This document shows positions 1 to 5,142 of a stretch of 5,142 nt of DNA, in pieces; position 1 is the stretch's first letter; the number at the start of each line of letters is the position of its first letter. The notes below the pieces were generated by a model. That model was not told the origin of the DNA. It ran no database searches and was given only the letters and a program-made list of their open reading frames with translations. Origin of the DNA: Gammaproteobacteria bacterium (lineage in GTDB: Bacteria > Pseudomonadota > Gammaproteobacteria > UBA1113); the NCBI GenBank assembly GCA_019752835.1, contig JAIELR010000222.1:1-5142 (forward strand). Reading direction: 5' to 3'. Made by a program: the position numbers and the translations under genes.

Positions 1-222
1 CTAGTTTCCGAAGAGGTCTAATGAACCCTCAATTCGATTATTGCCTGCTTTTCCTCGATGCTTTGATATCAGCCCTTGTGCGCCTTCCTCACGGTATGCA
101 CGCGTTAAGCGCTTAATCTGCCGCTCGCTAACTCCCAGCAAGCTCCCTGCCTCTTTAACCGATAACTGCTTGCTTCTTACTTTTTGTATCACCTCTAACC
201 GCGAAACGTCCCTCAGACTCAT
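1..222 (-). pseudogene. Truncated IS transposase, N-terminal helix-turn-helix fragment
   Basis: The reading frame from the ATG at 222 starts MSLRDVSRLEVIQ and carries a helix-turn-helix at about residues 21-42 (SVKEAGSLLGVSERQIKRL). A basic linker ending RGKAGNNRI follows. This matches the N-terminus of integrase-core (DDE) transposases of the ISNCY/IS481-like type, whose opening residues read MSLR..NR.EV.. and whose linker ends in RG(K/R)xSNxR. Those proteins are normally well over 400 residues. Here family similarity stops at about residue 64 (near position 31), and nine unrelated codons (EGSLDLFGN) run to a TAG at 1-3, so no catalytic domain is present. A TTG at 243 would add seven residues (MNKGTIT), but the ATG fits the family better, with a weak AAAGG upstream. 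The fragment cannot be an active transposase, though it might still bind the IS end. The family is recognised from memory, not from a search. Confidence 0.75.
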
Positions 223-238
223 CGTTATTGTACCTTTG

Positions 239-267
239 TTCAAATCTTTGCCCCATCTCTTTATAAA
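239..267 (+). promoter_or_regulatory. Possible outward-facing sigma70 promoter in the IS end
   Basis: TTCAAA at 239-244 (4 of 6 to the -35 consensus) and TATAAA at 262-267 (5 of 6 to the -10) are separated by exactly 17 bp and point toward yciI. Transcription would start near 274, giving a leader of about 70 nt before the yciI ATG. No better promoter was found between here and 346. The same AT-rich core read on the other strand (TATAAA at 265-260) could serve the transposase. This is a consensus match only. Confidence 0.35.
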
Positions 268-268
268 A

Positions 269-312
269 GGGACATTTTAACTTTGCTCAAAGGGGACATT
301 ACAGCTTTGCTC
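269..312. repeat. Two 20-bp direct repeats in the IS terminus
   Basis: Copies at 269-288 and 293-312 match at 17 of 20 positions. Both begin GGGACATT and both end CTTTGCTC. Their starts are 24 bp apart, roughly two helical turns, which would place them on about the same face of the DNA. Repeated subterminal motifs of this kind usually act as transposase binding sites in IS ends. A poorer partial match (CTTTGTTC followed by AA) lies at 234-243. The binding role is inferred. Confidence 0.7.
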
Positions 313-329
313 CTACAGTAAACATTTTT

Positions 330-334
330 GGAGG
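330..334 (+). promoter_or_regulatory. Ribosome binding site for yciI
   Basis: GGAGG lies 11 nt before the ATG at 346. This decides the start: the upstream in-frame TTG at 328 overlaps the GGAGG itself and would add MEVTKH, which is foreign to the family. Confidence 0.7.
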
Positions 335-345
335 TTACAAAACAT

Positions 346-642
346 ATGCCTTATATTATAATTGGTCGTGATGCGAGTGATGAGCATGCCATTGAGCGAC
401 GTCTTCGGGTGCGCTCCAAACATATTGATTATTGTGCGCCTTTTTTTAGTTGTGGAAAAATTTTATATGCTTGTGCCTTGTTAGAAAATGAAAAAATGAT
501 TGGTTCGGTCATGATTTTTGATTTTGCTACACGCCAAGAAGTTGATGATTATTTGACGCATGAGCCTTATGTCATAAATCAAGTTTGGGCGAACATTGAA
601 ATCAAGGAAGCCCTCATTCCAGATGCGTTATTTAAAAAATGA
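346..642 (+). CDS. yciI: YciI family protein
   Basis: The product is 98 residues, starting MPYIIIGRDASDE, and is a small cytosolic single-domain alpha/beta protein of the dimeric ferredoxin-like YciI superfamily. Family hallmarks are visible: the MPYxIIGRD strand at 1-9, the R..H..Y helix around H26-Y29, the glycine-serine strand MIGSVMIFDF at 51-60, and the (D/E)PYV turn at 73-76 followed by a V..WxxIEI strand. The usual DPY reads EPY here. The length is normal. Family members have a conserved His/Asp pair suggestive of catalysis, but no established general function, so no substrate is assigned. The gene lies just downstream of an IS end and about 156 nt before queF on the same strand, so the two are probably co-transcribed. 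It has low GC, like queF. There is no signal peptide or membrane segment. Confidence 0.85.
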   Translation: MPYIIIGRDASDEHAIERRLRVRSKHIDYCAPFFSCGKILYACALLENEKMIGSVMIFDFATRQEVDDYLTHEPYVINQVWANIEIKEALIPDALFKK

Positions 643-798
643 ACAAACGAGAGCCAATCGAGCGTATTGGCAGAAGAAGGGACACGTATTAAACGAGTTG
701 CTCAATTGTTGGGTTATTTAGCGGGACAATTAGAGACAGAGCAAGCAATCAACTGGCAAAGTATGGCAAATATTATTGAAGTACTGGAGATGAGCAAA
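643..798 (+). other. In-frame 52-codon spacer between yciI and queF, unexplained
   Basis: After the yciI TGA the same frame stays open for 52 codons and runs straight into queF. The translation looks protein-like, with two likely amphipathic helices: TRIKRVAQLLGYLAGQLE, then INWQSMANIIEVLEM. It contains a TTG at 667 and an ATG at 763, neither with a convincing Shine-Dalgarno. QueF proteins do not normally carry such an N-terminal extension. It could be an untranslated or read-through spacer, a small helical gene that lost its own start and stop, or a real N-terminal extension making a 329-residue QueF from TTG 667. I do not recognise the sequence and see no preQ1 riboswitch-like structure in it. 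Confidence 0.4.
786..789 (+). promoter_or_regulatory. Ribosome binding site for queF
   Basis: GGAG lies 9 nt before the ATG at 799. It abuts the in-frame ATG at 790 directly, so that codon is too close to be used. This supports 799 as the start. Confidence 0.6.
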
Positions 799-1656
799 AT
801 GAATATGCAAACATTAAAAATGGGGAAAACCAACGCACAAGATTCAGAATTGGGGAAAAAAACTGATTATTATAGTACCTATAATGCGGATAAATTATTT
901 CCTATTCCCAGAAATGCAAAACGCGTTGAAATCGGTATCAATCCCGATAGCCCACCTTTTAAAGGATTTGATTACTGGAATCATTATGAGGTTTCTTGGC
1001 TCAACGAAAAGGGAAAACCGATAGTCGCTATCGCCGATATCGTTTATGACTGCAATACACCGAATATCATTGAATCAAAATCTATGAAGCTTTATTTTAA
1101 TTCGCTGAATAATACGCGCTTTAAAACGGTGGATGAAGTGGAGGCGATTGTAAAAAAAGATTTACAGCAGCGTATTGAGGGTGAGGTGTTTGTCAATATT
1201 ACACCACTTGATAAATTCAAAGAAAATAAAGGTTTTCATGAGTTAACGGGCGTTTGCTTGGATAATCTGGATGTAAGCTGCTCAGATTATACAACGAAAT
1301 CCTCCTTATTGACGACAGAAAAGGAAATGATAGACGAAACGCTTTATTCCCATTTATTAAAATCAAACTGTCTGGTGACTAATCAGCCGGATTGGGGAAC
1401 GGTGGAAATTCATTACCAAGGTCAAAAAATAAATCATGAAAATTTATTAAAATATATAGTCTCTTATCGTAATCATAATGAATTTCATGAGCAATGTATT
1501 GAGCGAATTTTTGTGGATATTATGGAACATTGCAAGCCTACTAAACTAACCGTGTATGGGCGTTATACGCGCCGTGGTGGCTTGGATATTAACCCCTACC
1601 GTTCGACTGAACAAGCCGATTTTAAGGGTAAAAATAATCGATTGCTTCGTCAGTAG
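799..1656 (+). CDS. queF: NADPH-dependent 7-cyano-7-deazaguanine reductase (preQ0 reductase)
   Basis: The enzyme reduces the nitrile of preQ0 to the aminomethyl group of preQ1 with two NADPH, in the cytosol, on the way to queuosine in tRNA. From ATG 799 the protein has 285 residues, close to the 282 of E. coli QueF, and is the bimodular tandem T-fold form. The QueF motif ESKSMKLY is at 92-99. The catalytic cysteine is C191 in LLKSNCLVTNQPDWG, with the proton-relay aspartate at D198. HNEFHEQ at 226-232 carries substrate-binding His/Glu, and RRGGLDINP is at 258-266. All key residues are intact. ATG 805 or 820 are possible alternatives. A TTG at 667 would give a 44-residue extension without a good ribosome site. 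It follows yciI and ends 41 bp before the convergent xfp stop. GC is very low (58 of 180 bases in three sampled 60-bp lines). No other queuosine genes are in view. Confidence 0.95.
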   Translation: MNMQTLKMGKTNAQDSELGKKTDYYSTYNADKLFPIPRNAKRVEIGINPDSPPFKGFDYWNHYEVSWLNEKGKPIVAIADIVYDCNTPNIIESKSMKLYFNSLNNTRFKTVDEVEAIVKKDLQQRIEGEVFVNITPLDKFKENKGFHELTGVCLDNLDVSCSDYTTKSSLLTTEKEMIDETLYSHLLKSNCLVTNQPDWGTVEIHYQGQKINHENLLKYIVSYRNHNEFHEQCIERIFVDIMEHCKPTKLTVYGRYTRRGGLDINPYRSTEQADFKGKNNRLLRQ

Positions 1657-1659
1657 GAG

Positions 1660-1690
1660 ATATACCCATCTTCATGTGCGATGGGTATAT
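1660..1690. terminator. Perfect 11-bp hairpin between convergent queF and xfp
   Basis: The arms at 1660-1670 and 1680-1690 (ATATACCCATC and its exact complement) enclose a 9-nt loop. The hairpin starts 4 nt after the queF stop and ends 6 nt after the xfp stop. Neither strand has a clean T-run after the stem (ACTTCTTC on the plus strand, CTCCTAC on the minus strand), so it is not a textbook intrinsic terminator. A bidirectional role in transcript ending or 3'-end protection is inferred from position and symmetry. Confidence 0.55.
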
Positions 1691-1696
1691 ACTTCT

Positions 1697-4060
1697 TCAT
1701 CCTTTCCATGTCCAATTCAAAATCTCAGGCATGTCTTGTCCGTGTTTGTGAACATATTGCTTGTGCTCAATAAGTTTGTCTTTCACTATCTGCTTGAGAT
1801 GGGCTCCTTTAGCGCCCAAATGAGGTAGACGATCGACCACATCTTGCACTAAGTGAAAACGATCGAGGTCATTCTGCACTCTCAAATCGAAAGGCGTTGT
1901 GATGGTGCCCTCTTCCTTATAACCTCGAACATGAATATTGCGATTGGTCCGGCGATAAGTCAGTCGATGCACTAGCCATGGGTATCCGTGAAAGCCAAAA
2001 ATGATAGGCTTATCTTGGGTGAAAAGTGAATCGTAATCTTTCTCGCTTAATCCGTGAGGGTGTTCCGTAGAAGGTTGCAACTTCATTAAATCAACGACAT
2101 TGATCACTCGAATTTTAAGTAAGGGTAGATGCTCACGCAACATGGAAACAGCCGCCAGAATCTCTAGTGTAGGTGTGTCACCACAGCAAGCCATGACCAC
2201 ATCGGGTTCCGCATCTTGGTCGTTGCTAGCCCATCGCCAGATGCCAACTCCTTCAGCACAGTGCACAACTGCGGCGTCCATGCTCAACCATTGTAGACGT
2301 GGATGTTTACTAGCTACTATCACATTGACGTAATGTTGGCTACGCAAGCAATGATCAAAGACTGAGAGCAGACAATTAGCATCGGGCGGCAGGTAAATGC
2401 GCACGACATCGGCCTTTTTATTGACTACATGGTCAAGAAAACCGGGATCCTGGTGCGTGAAACCATTGTGATCCTGCTGCCAAACATGCGAGGCGAGCAG
2501 ATAGTTCAACGAGGAGATCTTTCGGCGCCAGGGTAATTCCGAGGTTACCTTTAGCCACTTGGCGTGCTGGCTGAACATGGAATCGATAATCCGAATAAAG
2601 GCTTCGTAGCTGTTGAATAGTCCGTGCCGCCCCGTTAACAGATATCCTTCCAGCCAACCCTCACATTGGTGTTCGCTGAGCATTGAATCCAGCACACGTC
2701 CCGCGGGCGCAAGGAATTCATCATTTTCTATTTCTTGCGCATCCCATTGACGGTTGGTGACTTCAAACACTGAGCCCAAGCGATTGGAAAGCGTTTCATC
2801 GGGACCAAAAATACGGAAATTACGTTGTTCTTGGTTAAGTTTGACCACATCACGCAAGAACCGTCCTAACACGGAAGTATCTTGAGCAACCACGGCGCCA
2901 GGCGAAGGCACGGTAACAGCATGACCCTGAAAATCGGGCATACGCAGATCGCGCAACAAAATGCCGCCGTTAGTGTGGGGATTGGCCCCCATTCGCCGAT
3001 TGCCTGTTGGTGCCAGTTCAGCCAATTCAGGCATAAGCCTTCCTTTTTCATCGAACAATTCTTCTGGTTTGTAACTTTTCATCCAGCTTTCGAGCTGCTC
3101 AACGTGTTTAGGATGTTCGGCATCGACCAACAAGGGTACCTGATGTGCACGAAAGGTTCCTTCAACCTGTAGCCCATCAACGACCTTGGGTCCTGTCCAA
3201 CCCTTGGGAGATTTGAGAACGATCATGGGCCAGGGTAATCGAGTCGTATCATTTGTACGTCGTGCTTTTTTTTGGATTTTCCAAATGTCTTTAATGACCT
3301 TGTCCAAGGTCATGGCCATGAGTTCATGCATTTTTTCCGGCACATCACCGTCGACAAAATACGGCTTCCAGCCACAGCCTTTAAGGAATTGCGTCAATTC
3401 CTTTTCTTCGATGCGAGCTAGAAGGGTCGGATTACTAATCTTATAACCATTAAGATGCAAAATCGGGAGTACCACGCCGTCAGTAATGGGGTTAAGAAAT
3501 TTGTTAGATTGCCATGCCGTTGCTAACGGGCCCGTTTCTGCCTCACCATCACCAATAACGCAGGCAACGATCAAATCAGGGTTGTCAAATACAGCACCAA
3601 ACGCATGGCTAAGTGAGTATCCCAACTCACCGCCTTCGTGAATGGAGCCCGGCGTTGTTGGCGCAACATGGCTGGAAATACCACCGGGAAAAGAGAATTG
3701 TGTGAATAGTTTTTTCAGTCCAGCTTCATCCTGACTGATATTTGGGTAAATCTCGCTGTAGCTACCCTCAAGGTAGGTATTCGCTACCAAAGCAGGCCCC
3801 CCGTGACCAGGGCCTGAAATATAGAACATATCGAGGTCATACTTTTTAATAATACGATTTAAATGCACGTAGATGAAATTTTGGCCTGGTGTTGTGCCCC
3901 AGTGCCCAATCACTAATGGTTTCACATGCGATAGTTTTAGCGGCTCTTTTAGCAGTGGATTATCATAGAGATAAATTTGACCCACTGATAAATAGTTGGC
4001 TGCGCACCAGTAAGCATGTATTTTGCGGAGCAAGTCCAGAGATAGCGTTTTTGCTTTCAT
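1697..4060 (-). CDS. xfp: Xylulose-5-phosphate/fructose-6-phosphate phosphoketolase
   Basis: This thiamine-diphosphate enzyme cleaves xylulose-5-phosphate (or fructose-6-phosphate) with phosphate to acetyl-phosphate plus glyceraldehyde-3-phosphate (or erythrose-4-phosphate). The 787 residues are typical of the family. Visible landmarks are [11 protein letters not shown] at 21-31, HWGTTPGQ at 53-60, SGPGHGG at 82-88, [18 protein letters not shown] at 130-147, the ThDP/metal motif GDGEAETG at 170-177 with N204, [10 protein letters not shown] at 418-427 with the cofactor-activating Glu at 422, and [13 protein letters not shown] at 529-541. The phosphate-site region reads [10 protein letters not shown] at 583-592, where many relatives have GKQ; the lysine is kept. 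The ATG at 4060 gives a family-like N-terminus. An ATG at 4114 would add 18 atypical residues and overlap galU. No strong Shine-Dalgarno precedes 4060, which fits translational coupling to the upstream micro-ORF or galU. Its GC is higher than that of queF. Confidence 0.95.
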   Translation of the reverse strand: MKAKTLSLDLLRKIHAYWCAANYLSVGQIYLYDNPLLKEPLKLSHVKPLVIGHWGTTPGQNFIYVHLNRIIKKYDLDMFYISGPGHGGPALVANTYLEGSYSEIYPNISQDEAGLKKLFTQFSFPGGISSHVAPTTPGSIHEGGELGYSLSHAFGAVFDNPDLIVACVIGDGEAETGPLATAWQSNKFLNPITDGVVLPILHLNGYKISNPTLLARIEEKELTQFLKGCGWKPYFVDGDVPEKMHELMAMTLDKVIKDIWKIQKKARRTNDTTRLPWPMIVLKSPKGWTGPKVVDGLQVEGTFRAHQVPLLVDAEHPKHVEQLESWMKSYKPEELFDEKGRLMPELAELAPTGNRRMGANPHTNGGILLRDLRMPDFQGHAVTVPSPGAVVAQDTSVLGRFLRDVVKLNQEQRNFRIFGPDETLSNRLGSVFEVTNRQWDAQEIENDEFLAPAGRVLDSMLSEHQCEGWLEGYLLTGRHGLFNSYEAFIRIIDSMFSQHAKWLKVTSELPWRRKISSLNYLLASHVWQQDHNGFTHQDPGFLDHVVNKKADVVRIYLPPDANCLLSVFDHCLRSQHYVNVIVASKHPRLQWLSMDAAVVHCAEGVGIWRWASNDQDAEPDVVMACCGDTPTLEILAAVSMLREHLPLLKIRVINVVDLMKLQPSTEHPHGLSEKDYDSLFTQDKPIIFGFHGYPWLVHRLTYRRTNRNIHVRGYKEEGTITTPFDLRVQNDLDRFHLVQDVVDRLPHLGAKGAHLKQIVKDKLIEHKQYVHKHGQDMPEILNWTWKG

Positions 4061-4080
4061 CGTTTTGTAAATTCGTGCAT
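4057..4080 (-). other. Possible 7-codon leader ORF (MHEFTKR) coupled to xfp
   Basis: ATG at 4080-4078 opens a frame MHEFTKR ending in TGA at 4059-4057. That TGA shares bases with the xfp start in an ATGA overlap. An AGGA at 4090-4087 stands 6 nt before its ATG, ideal spacing, and overlaps the galU stop codon. The xfp ATG itself has no Shine-Dalgarno at a normal distance, so ribosomes finishing galU could initiate here and then re-initiate on xfp. The peptide has no recognisable function, and chance occurrence is possible for so short a frame. Confidence 0.35.
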
Positions 4081-4088
4081 AACCATTC

Positions 4089-4976
4089 CTAAAAATAAAG
4101 ATGAGAAAGCTCATCTTTCAAATACGCTTTAAACGGGTCGGCGACTTCTGGATGCTTTAAGGCGTAATTGACAGTTGCTTGCAAATACCCTAGTTTACTG
4201 CCGCAATCATAGCGTTTTCCTGTCAGGTGGTAACCATAAATGGCCTCTTCTTCTAATAAACGTGAAATAGCATCTGTCAGTTGAATTTCTCCTTTCGCAT
4301 CGGGAGATGTTTCTTCAAGCGCTTTAAAAATAGAGGGTTGTAAAATATAACGACCGACAACAGCCAAATTGGAAGGGGCTTTTTCTGGGCTTGGTTTTTC
4401 AACAATATGTGAAATGCGATCATATTTTTCTGCTTCGCGATAAAGTTCAACTATTCCATATTTATCGGTATTACAAGGTAAAATCTCTTCCAAGGCAATG
4501 ATGCTAGACTGTGTTTTGGTAAACACGTCGACCATTTCATGTAGACATCCTTGTGAGCCTTCTTCAATTAAATCATCAGCCAGCACGACGGCAAAGGGTT
4601 CATTATTCACTTGATTTTTAGCACATAAAACAGCATGACCTAATCCTAAAGCCTTCGCTTGACGGATGTAAGTGCAAGTGACACCGGGAGGTAAAATATT
4701 GTGTACAATTTTTAGCAGCTCTAATTGTCCCCGTTGCTCTAATTTTGCTTCCAGTTCGTGATTGCAATCAAAGTGATCTTCGATCGCGCGCTTGCTGTAA
4801 CTCGTGACAAAAATTAATTCTTTGATACCTGCAGCAACGGCTTCTTCTACCGCAAACTGGATAAGGGGCTTGTCAACAATGGGCAACATTTCTTTGGGTG
4901 TTGCCTTGGTCGCTGGTAAAAAACGGGTTCCAAGACCGGCTACGGGAAAAATTGCTTTTTTAAGAACATTGGCCAT
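4089..4976 (-). CDS. galU: UTP-glucose-1-phosphate uridylyltransferase
   Basis: The cytosolic enzyme makes UDP-glucose and pyrophosphate from UTP and glucose-1-phosphate, supplying glucosyl and galactosyl units for lipopolysaccharide, capsule and osmoprotective glucans. The 295-residue length is standard for bacterial GalU. It opens with the nucleotide-binding loop [30 protein letters not shown] (residues 8-37). It continues with the metal-binding VVLADDLI at 130-137, the sugar-binding VEKP at 192-195, VVGRYIL at 206-212, GEIQLTDAI at 229-237 and [12 protein letters not shown] at 256-267. All expected motifs are intact. The ATG at 4976 has AAGGAG 8 nt upstream. It heads a two-gene unit with xfp, whose ATG lies 28 nt after the galU stop. 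Its last codons contain a hairpin followed by a T-run. Confidence 0.96.
   Translation of the reverse strand: MANVLKKAIFPVAGLGTRFLPATKATPKEMLPIVDKPLIQFAVEEAVAAGIKELIFVTSYSKRAIEDHFDCNHELEAKLEQRGQLELLKIVHNILPPGVTCTYIRQAKALGLGHAVLCAKNQVNNEPFAVVLADDLIEEGSQGCLHEMVDVFTKTQSSIIALEEILPCNTDKYGIVELYREAEKYDRISHIVEKPSPEKAPSNLAVVGRYILQPSIFKALEETSPDAKGEIQLTDAISRLLEEEAIYGYHLTGKRYDCGSKLGYLQATVNYALKHPEVADPFKAYLKDELSHLYF
4091..4118 (-). terminator. Hairpin plus T-run embedded in the end of galU (possible attenuator)
   Basis: Read on the minus strand, AAAGATGAG and CTCATCTTT form a perfect 9-bp stem with a 4-nt loop (CTTT), followed by ATTTTT. It is encoded by the last codons of galU (KDELSHL), and the T-run leads into its TAG. 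The form is that of a Rho-independent terminator, although the stem has only three G-C pairs, so termination would be partial. A ribosome completing galU would cover the stem and prevent termination, making xfp transcription depend on galU translation. This role is inferred. Confidence 0.45.
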
Positions 4977-4984
4977 TCTGAACG

Positions 4985-4990
4985 CTCCTT
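4985..4990 (-). promoter_or_regulatory. Strong ribosome binding site for galU
   Basis: AAGGAG (CTCCTT on the plus strand) lies 8 nt before the galU ATG. It is the best Shine-Dalgarno in the window and fixes the start at 4976. Confidence 0.85.
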
Positions 4991-5007
4991 AAGGTAGAGA
5001 GAATGAA

Positions 5008-5036
5008 ATTATAGTTTAGCAGAGAATAGGCATCGA
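5008..5036 (-). promoter_or_regulatory. Sigma70-type promoter for galU-xfp
   Basis: A perfect TATAAT -10 box (5013-5008 read leftward) has TCGATG, a weak -35 matching 3 of 6, at 5036-5031 with exactly 17 bp between. Initiation is expected near 5001, leaving a leader of about 25 nt that contains the AAGGAG site. The weak -35 may mean that an activator or other upstream contacts are used, but no operator is recognisable. Confidence 0.6.
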
Positions 5037-5061
5037 AACTCAAATATGACATGAAAATGAG

Positions 5062-5075
5062 GCCCGTAGCCCGTA
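5062..5075. repeat. Tandem GCCCGTA duplication, possible half of a dispersed repeat
   Basis: GCCCGTA occurs twice in direct succession (5062-5068 and 5069-5075), followed by TTAAAGC. The string GTAGCCCGTATTAAAGC resembles one arm of the GTAGCCCGGATTA-type palindromic repeats scattered through several gammaproteobacterial genomes, but the matching second arm is not present. The resemblance is from memory. The duplication itself is directly visible. Confidence 0.35.
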
Positions 5076-5132
5076 TTAAAGCTATCAAGTAGCCTTAAGT
5101 TTTGCTTGACATATTGCAAATAAAGTCGTCAT

Positions 5133-5142
5133 TCCGTACGGA
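5133..5142. repeat. Palindrome cut by the window end
   Basis: TCCGTACGGA is a perfect 10-bp palindrome occupying the last bases. It is preceded by GTCGTCATT, so if the next bases were ATGAC the palindrome would extend to the GTCATTCC...GGAATGAC form typical of small dispersed repeats or terminators between genes. The right arm lies outside the window. The stretch 5037-5132 otherwise contains no gene that I can support. Confidence 0.4.

Larger units (their letters stand above)
1..312 (-). mobile_element. 5'-end remnant of an insertion sequence
   Basis: The element is read leftward. Its outer end lies near 303-320, its non-coding terminal region spans about 223-312, and its transposase starts at 222. 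The body is broken near position 31, where unrelated sequence begins, so only the transposase-proximal end is in view. The foreign 30 bp could be the tip of a second element inserted here or a deletion joint. The exact outer boundary and any target duplication cannot be fixed, because the matching other end is absent. The remnant ends only about 20-30 bp before the yciI ribosome binding site, so it probably replaced or displaced that gene's original upstream region. Confidence 0.65.

Noticed and set aside
639..692. Short ORF MNKREPIERIGRRRDTY overlapping the yciI stop as ATGA
   Set aside because: It is only 17 codons, with no Shine-Dalgarno (AT-rich sequence upstream) and no recognisable family.
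667..798. queF starting at TTG 667
   Set aside because: The 329-residue product exceeds the normal QueF length by 44, and no good ribosome site precedes the TTG. ATG 799 has GGAG at 9 nt and gives the expected length.
643..798. preQ1 riboswitch upstream of queF
   Set aside because: I could not find a convincing preQ1-type pseudoknot (C-rich loop and A-rich tail next to the ribosome site), and the interval is an open frame with protein-like composition.
1556..1828. Plus-strand open frame of 90 codons across the queF end and xfp end
   Set aside because: It is a shadow of queF and of antisense xfp, with no protein-like features and no ribosome site.
2100..3446. Several plus- and minus-strand open frames inside xfp
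   Set aside because: All lie within the continuous, fully conserved xfp reading frame and have no family resemblance of their own.
4061..4114. Longer xfp start at ATG 4114 (805 residues)
   Set aside because: The extra 18 residues ([18 protein letters not shown]) do not resemble phosphoketolase N-termini. This ATG overlaps galU and would be buried in the galU-end hairpin.
5051..5092. Basic 13-codon ORF MKMRPVARIKAIK on the plus strand
   Set aside because: It has no ribosome binding site, lies opposite the galU promoter region, and overlaps a repeat-like duplication that explains its sequence.
5106..5134. TTGACA at 5106-5111 as a plus-strand promoter
   Set aside because: At 17 bp the -10 position reads TCATTC, a poor match, and no plus-strand gene follows within the window.

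Overview
The window looks like a chromosomal segment of a gammaproteobacterium. The best indicators are the two-module (E. coli-like, about 285-residue) QueF and the gammaproteobacterial character of YciI, GalU and phosphoketolase. The moderate-to-low GC, the insertion-sequence debris and the short palindromic repeats would suit Legionellales (Legionella/Coxiella/Rickettsiella-like), but that placement is inference only. I see no tRNA, rRNA, CRISPR array or phage genes.

Left edge (1-320): the 5' end of an insertion sequence. It holds the N-terminal helix-turn-helix of a transposase on the minus strand, cut off after about 64 family-like residues by foreign sequence, and a terminal region with two near-identical 20-bp direct repeats. 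An outward-facing promoter-like sequence in this end could drive the next genes.

Plus-strand block (346-1656): a YciI-family protein and then queF, the NADPH-dependent preQ0 reductase of queuosine biosynthesis. Between them lie 52 sense codons in the frame of both genes, predicted helical and unexplained. A perfect 11-bp hairpin follows queF and sits between the stops of two convergent transcription units.

Minus-strand block (5036 down to 1697): a promoter with a perfect TATAAT, a strong ribosome binding site, galU (UTP-glucose-1-phosphate uridylyltransferase) and then xfp (phosphoketolase, 787 aa). The galU-xfp junction is compact. A 9-bp hairpin followed by a T-run is built into the last codons of galU. 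A 7-codon micro-ORF then has a Shine-Dalgarno overlapping the galU stop, and its own stop overlaps the xfp ATG. This is the most interesting regulatory structure in the window.

Functionally, GalU draws glucose-1-phosphate into UDP-glucose for envelope polysaccharide, while phosphoketolase splits xylulose-5-phosphate or fructose-6-phosphate to acetyl-phosphate. Both draw on sugar phosphates, so co-transcription would link envelope sugar supply to a glycolytic bypass. By hand-counted samples xfp is clearly GC-richer than queF, with galU between them. The right edge (5037-5142) holds no gene, only repeat-like and palindromic DNA. Most of the window is ordinary metabolism. I found no convincing new multi-gene system.
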